The notes under the pieces were generated by a model that worked only from the letters and a program-made list of their open reading frames with translations, was not told where the DNA came from and searched no databases. Position numbers and translations under genes: made by a program. A stretch of DNA of 32,900 nucleotides, taken from positions 1 through 32,900 of the forward strand of contig JAMOOX010000127.1 in the NCBI GenBank assembly GCA_027065045.1, read 5' to 3'. This DNA comes from Campylobacteraceae bacterium. Its GTDB lineage: Bacteria; Campylobacterota; Campylobacteria; Campylobacterales; Sulfurovaceae. Shown piece after piece: positions 15,934 through 21,410 of this stretch. How positions within the stretch are numbered: position 1 is the stretch's first letter; each line of letters starts with the position of its first letter.

Positions 15934-18612
15934 TTACGAAAAGAAATATTTAGATTCCACTATTTCATTTATATTAAAATTATCTTTATTTATGTATTGA
16001 ATATTTTCTAATGTTATTATATATTTCTCTTCTATTTCATTTTTTAGTTTATTAAGAATATCAACATTAAACATATCTATAAAACTATTTTTAATAGCTT
16101 TTTGTAACTTATCAATATCACAAGCATGAGTACCAAATGAATCATGTATTGTAGCAAAAGAGTCTATATTATACTTTTCATTTGATTTTAGAATTGTAAG
16201 AAATAGATGAGTAGCATCTAAAGAGTGGGTAAAGTTTGGGGCTATCCCTTTTCTTTGTTCTTTAATATCTATTTTATCAGTAGGTATTTTTATCTGTATT
16301 TGTCTCTTTTTACCATTATATTTAGTGTTAATTTTTTCATTTTTCATTTTAAACTCCTCTTGAATTACTTTTAATCCAATTATAGGAGTAGTCCATCTAA
16401 TCTCTCTGTTTTGAGTAGATATTTGTTTAGCTATATCTTTCATCCATTTTTTATATATATTTGATGAAGATAACTCTATTTTAATAGCTTTATTTATCAT
16501 ATCTCTTAGATAAGTTGATACTCTATCTATCTCTTCTTCATTAAATTTTAACTCTTGATTTAATTTATTTTTGATAAAATCCTCTAATTGTATCTTTTTA
16601 GCATCTTTTCCTGCCCCATAAACTTCTGTCATTACATTTTTTTTGGTTAAATTTCTATTAATATAGGGCTTTATCTTCTCTAACTCCTCTATATTCTCAT
16701 AGCTATTATCATTTTCTATAAGTTCTATTGTTTTCTCTGCTACATCTTTATAAATATCATTTGGTTCTGTTTGATTTGTAGTTGGAATTACATTTACTTT
16801 TTTTGCCCCTTTGCTATCTCTTAGAAGTGCTGTAATATGTTGAAATCCATTGTTTGACCCGTCCATTGCGATTGGTAGGGCTGATTTAAACTCTTTTGGA
16901 TTATTTATAAACTCTCTATATTCATAAGCAAATGCCAAAAAGCTAAAAGGTTTATCTGCCTTTTTTAAAAACTTATTCTCAAATTTATTATCAGTATCAA
17001 ATATAGCTAATATATTATCTCTATTATCATCTACCCATTTAACTCTATCATCAAATGATATTTTATCCTCTCCATATAGATTAGCCCCATGGATTTTAAA
17101 CCATCTCTCTCCACTCTCTCCAAGAGCTTTTTTTGTAGCAAATCTTAGAAGTGATTTTGCAAAGTCATCTCCTTGAGGATTAAGTAGTGGTTGGGCAGGA
17201 TATACTCTACCTCTAAAATCAACTTGCCATACAAAATATATCTCACTATAATCTTTGAATTTTTTTGCTTTTTTTAATATCTGTTCTTTTAGATTGATTT
17301 CACTATCTAATTTATTAATCTCTTTTAGATAATTATAATATATCTTCTCTTTCTCTTTTTTTTCATCTATTTTAGGTTGAAGTTTCTCTTTTATATCTTC
17401 TTCTAAAAAGCCAATATCTTTTAAAAGTTTTCTATTTGAGGCTAACTCTATTCTTATCTTTTTAAACTCTTGATAACTTACTTTTTTATTTTGAATTAAC
17501 TCTTTTTTATCTATTTTAGTTTCTTCTTTTAGAGATTTAAGGTAAATATCCAACTCATCAATTATATCACTATTTATCTGCCATTTTGTATTTTGAATAA
17601 TATTTACAGCTTTTAGTAATTTGGGGCTAAATTTATCTTTTTGGCTTTCGATATTTGCTTTATCTCTTTTGGTTGTGCTTTTCATTATATATAAATCAAA
17701 CTTAGGAGAACTCTCCTCATCTTTGATAAATCCACCATCATCTATATTTGTCCAAGGTGTAGGTGGGACTATCATTGGTTCAAACGATGGAGAGATAAAC
17801 TTTAGCATACTATTATATATACTCTTTGTATTTTTTTCAAACTCTTTGCTAAATTTAAGATTTTTAAACTCACCATCTTTTTGATACTCCTCTAATATAT
17901 TAGCCTCAATCAATAGACTAAATGGAGACTCTCCTATATTTATCTCTGTATCATTCTCCCACTCTTCTATATCTATTTTATCTCTTTTGTATTTAAATGC
18001 GATATGTTCAAACAACTCTTCACTAATTTTCTTTATAATAAATTGTTGGCTTGTAGAGTTATCTTCATTATCTTGTAAATCTTTTTGTAATATATTAGAT
18101 AGAGATTTAAAGGTTATCCAAGCAACTTCTCCACTACTTAATAGAATTGTCCCTAAAGTAAATTCATACTCTTTTTGTTTAATATTTAACTCCTCTATAC
18201 TATTATCTAAAGACATATTTTTTTCTTTTAAAATATTATATACTATTTTGATAATATCATCATCTTTTAATTTATATATAGATTTGAAATTTATAGCCTC
18301 TTGTAGTTTAGGTGCTAACTCTTTGGCTTTTCTTTTTAAATTTGAATCTTTTAAATTATCTTCATTATACAATTTACATATCCTATCTTTATATTTATCA
18401 TTTATAAATATTTTTTCTATAATTTTAGGTAGCTTTTCATCTCTTAATTTACTAATCTCTTGTTCCATAGGTTTAAGATACTTTTTGAAAAATGTATCTT
18501 CAATAGTTTGCCTTCCATTTCTCTGTTTTCTTTCTATATCTTTTTTTATTTTAATCTCAAAATCATCTATTGTTAATTTTTGTAGTTCCAACTGTTTTTT
18601 TCTAAGTTTCAT
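15934..18612 (-). CDS. T7-type single-subunit DNA-dependent RNA polymerase
   Basis: An 892-aa polymerase, about the size of T7 RNAP (883 aa). Motifs in order: WQVDFRGRVYPAQ at about 462-474; catalytic Asp584 in MDGSNNGFQH (T7 Asp537); Arg653, Lys657 and Tyr665 in NRNLTKKNVMTEVYG (T7 Arg627, Lys631, Tyr639); HSLDATHL at 796-803; and His823-Asp824 in TIHDSFGTH (T7 His811, Asp812). All core catalytic residues are present, so it is probably active. A Lys/Glu-rich N-terminal region replaces the T7 promoter-binding domain with little recognisable similarity. The gene is convergent with rpmA and divergent from an array of tiny ORFs whose candidate promoters face away from it. No phage structural genes flank it. 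A mitochondrial or linear-plasmid origin cannot be excluded, but a bacterial chromosomal setting is clear. Confidence 0.93.
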   Translation of the reverse strand: MKLRKKQLELQKLTIDDFEIKIKKDIERKQRNGRQTIEDTFFKKYLKPMEQEISKLRDEKLPKIIEKIFINDKYKDRICKLYNEDNLKDSNLKRKAKELAPKLQEAINFKSIYKLKDDDIIKIVYNILKEKNMSLDNSIEELNIKQKEYEFTLGTILLSSGEVAWITFKSLSNILQKDLQDNEDNSTSQQFIIKKISEELFEHIAFKYKRDKIDIEEWENDTEINIGESPFSLLIEANILEEYQKDGEFKNLKFSKEFEKNTKSIYNSMLKFISPSFEPMIVPPTPWTNIDDGGFIKDEESSPKFDLYIMKSTTKRDKANIESQKDKFSPKLLKAVNIIQNTKWQINSDIIDELDIYLKSLKEETKIDKKELIQNKKVSYQEFKKIRIELASNRKLLKDIGFLEEDIKEKLQPKIDEKKEKEKIYYNYLKEINKLDSEINLKEQILKKAKKFKDYSEIYFVWQVDFRGRVYPAQPLLNPQGDDFAKSLLRFATKKALGESGERWFKIHGANLYGEDKISFDDRVKWVDDNRDNILAIFDTDNKFENKFLKKADKPFSFLAFAYEYREFINNPKEFKSALPIAMDGSNNGFQHITALLRDSKGAKKVNVIPTTNQTEPNDIYKDVAEKTIELIENDNSYENIEELEKIKPYINRNLTKKNVMTEVYGAGKDAKKIQLEDFIKNKLNQELKFNEEEIDRVSTYLRDMINKAIKIELSSSNIYKKWMKDIAKQISTQNREIRWTTPIIGLKVIQEEFKMKNEKINTKYNGKKRQIQIKIPTDKIDIKEQRKGIAPNFTHSLDATHLFLTILKSNEKYNIDSFATIHDSFGTHACDIDKLQKAIKNSFIDMFNVDILNKLKNEIEEKYIITLENIQYINKDNFNINEIVESKYFFS

Positions 18613-18640
18613 TTATAATCCTAATATTTATCTTTTTATG

Positions 18641-18646
18641 ATTATA
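18641..18646 (-). promoter_or_regulatory. Probable -10 element of the RNA polymerase gene
   Basis: On the minus strand, TATAAT within TAGATATAAT lies 28 bp before the polymerase ATG, with an AGGAT ribosome-binding site close to the start codon. It overlaps the left end of the 47-bp repeat at 18644-18690 that faces the other way, so the two promoters could interfere with each other. Confidence 0.5.
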
Positions 18647-18690
18647 TCTAAATTCAAGAATTTTCAAAGTATTGACATATAGAAAAAAAA
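18644..18690 (+). promoter_or_regulatory. 47-bp repeat, copy 1: candidate promoter for the single-subunit RNA polymerase
   Basis: Nearly identical to 18882-18928 (two mismatches in 47). The right half reads CAAAGTATTGACATATAG followed by eight A. TGACATATAGAA resembles the core of phage SP6 promoters (TGACACTATAGAA), which suggests initiation at G18682, 21 bases before the ORF1 ATG. A sigma70 reading fails: TTGACA is present, but 17 bp downstream there is only TTTCAA. That the neighbouring polymerase uses this site is inference. Confidence 0.6.
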
Positions 18691-18702
18691 GGAGTTTCAA
18701 TT

Positions 18703-18744
18703 ATGATTTGTGTAATTATCAAAGCTATTTGTGATGAACTGTAA
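18703..18744 (+). CDS. Tiny ORF1 of the cassette array (13 aa)
   Basis: ATG to TAA encoding a 13-residue peptide beginning MICVIIK with an acidic end (DEL). An AAGGAG ribosome-binding site at 18689-18694 lies 8 bases before the ATG, directly downstream of the candidate phage-type promoter, which argues for real translation. The first of six ORF-plus-hairpin cassettes. No family recognised. Confidence 0.5.
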   Translation: MICVIIKAICDEL

Positions 18745-18751
18745 TTTATGT

Positions 18752-18769
18752 GTAGCTTGAAATAGCTAC
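18752..18769 (+). repeat. Cassette hairpin H1
   Basis: GTAGCT-TGAAAT-AGCTAC, 6-bp perfect stem, 7 bp after the ORF1 stop. It is preceded by TTTATGT, which recurs before the other copies. Member of a family of six hairpins, each following one ORF. Confidence 0.75.
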
Positions 18770-18797
18770 TTACTATTTAATAATAAAAGGATTTAAT

Positions 18798-18851
18798 ATG
18801 AGATTTGAGGAATTAACAACTGTTTATCTACCTCCTCTATTTTGGTTGTAG
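18798..18851 (+). CDS. Tiny ORF2 of the cassette array (17 aa)
   Basis: ATG to TAG encoding 17 residues that begin MRFEEL and end in a proline/aromatic stretch (PPLFWL). AAAAGGA lies before the ATG. It follows hairpin H1 and is followed by a degenerate copy of the hairpin. No family recognised. Confidence 0.45.
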   Translation: MRFEELTTVYLPPLFWL

Positions 18852-18861
18852 TATTAGTTTA

Positions 18862-18879
18862 GTTGCCTGAGATGGCTAG
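18862..18879 (+). repeat. Degenerate cassette hairpin H1'
   Basis: GTTGCC-TGAGAT-GGCTAG keeps the loop and three inner G-C pairs of the family (compare H4, GTAGCC-TGAAAT-GGTTAC) but loses outer pairs. It follows the ORF2 stop by 10 bp and precedes the second 47-bp repeat by 2 bp. Confidence 0.5.
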
Positions 18880-18881
18880 AA

Positions 18882-18928
18882 ATATCCAAATTCAAGGATT
18901 TTCAAAGTATTGACATATAGAAAAAAAA
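18882..18928 (+). promoter_or_regulatory. 47-bp repeat, copy 2: candidate promoter for the single-subunit RNA polymerase
   Basis: Same element as 18644-18690. TATTGACATATAG ends at G18920, followed by nine A; initiation there would give a 23-base leader to the ORF3 ATG, nearly equal to the 21-base leader of copy 1. The strong conservation against divergent surroundings suggests a bound site. No sigma70 -10 occurs at the right distance from TTGACA. Confidence 0.6.
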
Positions 18929-18942
18929 ATAAAAGGATTTAA

Positions 18943-19005
18943 ATGATACCAGTTTCTGCTGTTGCCACTATTATTGGTGCAATTATTACTTCTTGTAAAA
19001 AGTAG
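18943..19005 (+). CDS. Tiny ORF3 of the cassette array, hydrophobic 20-aa peptide
   Basis: ATG to TAG encoding 20 residues: MIPVSAVATIIGAII followed by TSCKK. It is hydrophobic with a single Cys and a basic end. ITSC fits a lipobox, but the N-terminus lacks the usual Lys/Arg. AAAAGGA ribosome-binding site, 5 bases from the ATG. It clearly resembles ORF4 (M-x-P, AVA, II, a single Cys near the end, C-terminal Lys). A membrane-active peptide or mini-lipoprotein is possible; function unknown. Confidence 0.55.
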   Translation: MIPVSAVATIIGAIITSCKK

Positions 19006-19025
19006 TAAATGATTTAGATTTATGT

Positions 19026-19043
19026 GTAGCTTGTAAAAGTTAC
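19026..19043 (+). repeat. Cassette hairpin H2
   Basis: GTAGCTT-GTAA-AAGTTAC: 7-bp stem with one G-U pair in RNA, 20 bp after the ORF3 stop, preceded by TTTATGT. Confidence 0.72.
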
Positions 19044-19069
19044 TAACTTAATATATAAAAAGGATTAAA

Positions 19070-19138
19070 ATGATGCCATTTATACCTGCTGTTGCTATTA
19101 TTAGTGCAGTTGCAGTTGCTTGTAATAGTAGTAAGTAA
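19070..19138 (+). CDS. Tiny ORF4 of the cassette array, hydrophobic 22-aa peptide
   Basis: ATG to TAA encoding 22 residues beginning MMPFIPAVAIISAV, with a single Cys near the end and a polar tail (NSSK). An AAAAAGGA site lies just upstream; either of two adjacent ATGs could be used. It is a paralogue of ORF3 by pattern, which is the best argument that these tiny ORFs are genuinely translated. VAC before the tail is compatible with a lipobox. Confidence 0.55.
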   Translation: MMPFIPAVAIISAVAVACNSSK

Positions 19139-19152
19139 TTTAGATTTTATGC

Positions 19153-19170
19153 GTAGCTTGAAAAAGTTAT
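19153..19170 (+). repeat. Cassette hairpin H3
   Basis: GTAGCTT-GAAA-AAGTTAT: stem pairs through two G-U wobbles, so it is more stable as RNA than as a DNA palindrome. Preceded by TTTATGC, 14 bp after the ORF4 stop. Confidence 0.7.
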
Positions 19171-19201
19171 CAAATTAATATAAAAAATAAAAGGAGTTTC
19201 T

Positions 19202-19234
19202 ATGGGTGTATGTATCTGTTTCCCAAGAGTATAA
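19202..19234 (+). CDS. Tiny ORF5 of the cassette array (10 aa)
   Basis: ATG to TAA encoding MGVCICFPRV. An AAAAGGAG site stands 7 bases before the ATG, the same AAGGAGTTTC context as ORF1, and a family hairpin follows. Short and Cys-containing like ORF1; function unknown. Support comes only from the repeated cassette layout. Confidence 0.4.
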   Translation: MGVCICFPRV

Positions 19235-19251
19235 GTAAATATAATTTATGT

Positions 19252-19269
19252 GTAGCCTGAAATGGTTAC
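19252..19269 (+). repeat. Cassette hairpin H4
   Basis: GTAGCC-TGAAAT-GGTTAC: relative to H1 the inner T-A pair is changed to C-G on both arms, a compensatory change that supports a selected RNA stem. Preceded by TTTATGT. Confidence 0.75.
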
Positions 19270-19295
19270 TAATTTTAATAATAAAAGGATTTAAT

Positions 19296-19514
19296 ATGAG
19301 AGTATCTTATCATGCAGGTGAGAGGTTTTTGCAGAGAGTTTTTCAATTTAAGGAGTACACCAAGAAACAGGTTATTAATGCTATGCAATTAATAGAGAAA
19401 GATATATCTAATATCCAGTATCGTAGTTCCCACTTTGTATTGCCATCTTTTCCAAATTACCAATGTGTAGTATCTGATAATACTTTAGTGACTATCATCC
19501 CTAAGAGGGGATAG
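19296..19514 (+). CDS. Small protein of the cassette array (72 aa), possible DUF4258/RelE-like toxin fold
   Basis: A basic 72-aa protein starting MRVSYHAGERFLQRV. The HAxxRxxxR start, followed by a helix (KKQVINAMQLIEKDI) and a strand-rich end (CVVSDNTLVTIIPKRG), resembles the layout of DUF4258-type proteins, some of which are toxin-like; this is a weak, by-eye match. A longer reading frame opens at 19248, but that ATG is part of the conserved hairpin H4, so I take 19296, which has an AAAAGGA site as in the other cassettes. It is the last and largest ORF of the array and is followed by H5 and a T-tract. Confidence 0.65.
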   Translation: MRVSYHAGERFLQRVFQFKEYTKKQVINAMQLIEKDISNIQYRSSHFVLPSFPNYQCVVSDNTLVTIIPKRG

Positions 19515-19522
19515 CTCTATGC

Positions 19523-19548
19523 GTAGCTTGAAAAAGCTATTTTTTTTT
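19523..19548 (+). terminator. Cassette hairpin H5 plus T-tract: array terminator
   Basis: GTAGCTT-GAAA-AAGCTAT followed by TATTTTTTTT. This copy alone runs into an uninterrupted T-tract, so it should act as an intrinsic terminator for the array. It overlaps the stop codon of the convergent CARF-nuclease gene (ending at 19537). Confidence 0.75.
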
Positions 19549-21351
19549 GCTTTTTAATATATTTAATATTATATGGATATTATTCTTTATCTCTTCATTG
19601 GTAAAATTCCCACTACCAAATCCAAAGAAACCAAAACCACCACCATAATATACTTTTTTTTCTTTTATATTATCACTATAATAATCTACAAGAAGCTTTA
19701 TATCTCTACCATAATATATAAGTTCATCACCTCTATATATTAATATATTTTTACCATATAATCTATCTACTATTGCAGAAAATTTTGAGGTTAATGCTTC
19801 TAATAATACAATATCATCATATTTTTGTGCTAAATTAATTGATTTTATTGCCAACTCTTCATCTTTAGTCGTTACACCTTGTGCTTTACGGTCTTTTTTG
19901 CGTATCTCATCTATCTCTTTTTGTGTAGCACCAAAATTAACCATAGCAGGAATATATCCACTATCATTTAAGGCTATTAATTTATCTTTTCTACTTAAAT
20001 TTATACCTAATATATTAGCAACTTGTTCTAATGAGCTTAATTTTGATTGTTGTTCATTATGATGGTCTATTGTGATATAGTTCAATGGTGGGGCTATATC
20101 TTCTATTAACTCTATACCTATATATAGATAATTATTTTTGATATTATTTATATAGCTACTTAGTTTTGCACCCCAAGATAGATTATTATCTATATAGCTT
20201 TGATTATATCTATCTAATAGTTTTTTGATAGTTTTCATCTCTAAATCATATCCACCTAATAAAAACATTCTTTTTTTAATTTCAAAAAAGTTTGATACTT
20301 TTTTATCAAATTTTTTACTACCAAAAACATAACCATTATAGATATTAATAGAGTTTGTAATTGCTCTTAGTTTAGCTTTTTCTCCAAACACTACCTTTGG
20401 TTTTCTAATTTTATTACTATTATTTGGATGAATATTAACAATAATATTCTTACTATCATCTCCAAAATAGCCCAATAACGAATCACTTTTATATATAATA
20501 TCTTGTGCTGATATATTATCTCCTAATTTACACTCTATAGTATATATATGATTATCTTTGATAGCTAATATATCAAACTCATTATTTACAAACTCATCTT
20601 CTACACTATTAAATAAAACAATCACACCTATTTTTATATCATCAAAATTATATTTGATTAAGTTAAGATATATAAACTCTTCAAATAAGATACCAAAATA
20701 ACTAACATCCTTAATAGCTTTATAATTACTATCTATCATATTTAATTTTATTAAGATATTTATAATAATAGGATATTTTGAAGCTATATCTTCTAATCTA
20801 TTTTGCTGTAAATATCTTCTTACTCTAAAAAGTATATTAAAATCACCAAATAAAGTATTAATATACTCCTTTCTTTTGAATATATTATCTTGATTTACCT
20901 CTGATGTGATGTGATACCCTAAAGATGAAATAAACTTATCTATATTCATATTATTTGTAATAGTATGATTGCTAAAACCAATACTATCTATCAGATTATA
21001 GCTATTTTCAAACTTATCATAAGCAATTATTTTACCACCACACTTAATAACCACCCCAGATAATATCACAAGTAAAGCCGTATCACTACCCGTAGCATTT
21101 AGATATATATCTTCGCTATTTAGAGATATAATATCTTTTTGAATAGATAACATATCAGACTTACTATCCTCATCTAACTCCATCATCTCTATTTCCAAAG
21201 AGAAGTTTTTAATCCATTTTTTCAATCTATTAGCAGTAAACTTATCTTTATCATCATATATAAGAATATGTCTTTTTGTTTTATCCTTAAACTCATATAT
21301 TATTGGTGTAAGTTCATGTAACTCTCTATTTAATATAGTTATTAGTGTCAT
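19537..21351 (-). CDS. Card1/Can2-like CARF nuclease fused to a DHH-type phosphoesterase-like domain
   Basis: A 604-aa protein, much longer than Card1/Can2 nucleases (about 350-400 aa). Residues 1-150 look like a CARF domain (strand-rich start, HILIYDD, and DIYLNATGSDTALL matching the ligand-loop region). Residues about 215-280 hold a PD-(D/E)xK site: EFDILAI (Asp260) and TIECKLG (Glu273, Lys275), as in DUF1887 nucleases activated by cyclic tetra-adenylate. From about 360 a further region begins: FLLGGYDLE, then TIDHHNEQ (Asp429-His430-His431), LIALNDSGYI (Asp463) and a glycine-rich YYGGGFGFFGFG near 568, resembling DHH/DHHA1 phosphoesterases although upstream Asp motifs are weak. It is divergent from the CorA-Cmr operon, consistent with an ancillary effector that may also degrade a nucleotide messenger. 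Fusion and CARF calls are by motif; the DHH activity is inferred. Confidence 0.78.
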   Translation of the reverse strand: MTLITILNRELHELTPIIYEFKDKTKRHILIYDDKDKFTANRLKKWIKNFSLEIEMMELDEDSKSDMLSIQKDIISLNSEDIYLNATGSDTALLVILSGVVIKCGGKIIAYDKFENSYNLIDSIGFSNHTITNNMNIDKFISSLGYHITSEVNQDNIFKRKEYINTLFGDFNILFRVRRYLQQNRLEDIASKYPIIINILIKLNMIDSNYKAIKDVSYFGILFEEFIYLNLIKYNFDDIKIGVIVLFNSVEDEFVNNEFDILAIKDNHIYTIECKLGDNISAQDIIYKSDSLLGYFGDDSKNIIVNIHPNNSNKIRKPKVVFGEKAKLRAITNSINIYNGYVFGSKKFDKKVSNFFEIKKRMFLLGGYDLEMKTIKKLLDRYNQSYIDNNLSWGAKLSSYINNIKNNYLYIGIELIEDIAPPLNYITIDHHNEQQSKLSSLEQVANILGINLSRKDKLIALNDSGYIPAMVNFGATQKEIDEIRKKDRKAQGVTTKDEELAIKSINLAQKYDDIVLLEALTSKFSAIVDRLYGKNILIYRGDELIYYGRDIKLLVDYYSDNIKEKKVYYGGGFGFFGFGSGNFTNEEIKNNIHIILNILKSKKK

Positions 21352-21378
21352 TTTAATCTAATCTTCAAATTTAATTTA

Positions 21379-21384
21379 TATAAT
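21379..21384 (+). promoter_or_regulatory. Probable -10 element of the CorA-Cmr operon
   Basis: TATAAT 26 bp before the corA ATG; TATACT at 21390-21395 is an alternative. The 59-bp gap is shared with the divergent CARF-nuclease gene. AAAAGG precedes the ATG. No operator palindrome is obvious. Confidence 0.5.
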
Positions 21385-21410
21385 ATGATTATACTATTAA
21401 AAGGTTTAAT

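Noticed and set aside
15934-18612. Part of an intact prophage
   Set aside because: No terminase, capsid, tail, lysis or replication genes surround the polymerase; neighbours are rpmA on one side and the cassette array and CRISPR genes on the other.
17987-18682. Plus-strand 231-codon ORF antisense to the RNA polymerase gene
   Set aside because: It overlaps a clearly conserved polymerase gene, has a hydrophobic composition typical of the complement of Lys/Glu/Asp-rich coding DNA, and has no ribosome-binding site or recognisable motif.
18670-18700. TTGACA of the 47-bp repeat as an ordinary sigma70 -35
   Set aside because: At 16-18 bp downstream there is no -10-like hexamer in either copy (TTTCAA and AAGGAT at 17 bp), and the conserved part ends at TATAG plus an A-run.
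19248-19295. N-terminal extension of the 72-aa cassette protein from the ATG at 19248
   Set aside because: These 48 bases are the conserved hairpin H4 plus A/T-rich leader; the same ATG-YGT-AGC start occurs before every hairpin and usually runs into a stop quickly, while 19296 has its own ribosome-binding site.
18745-19548. Cassette hairpins as integron attC sites
   Set aside because: They lack the GTTRRRY and RYYYAAC core motifs and typical attC size, and no tyrosine recombinase gene is present in the window.
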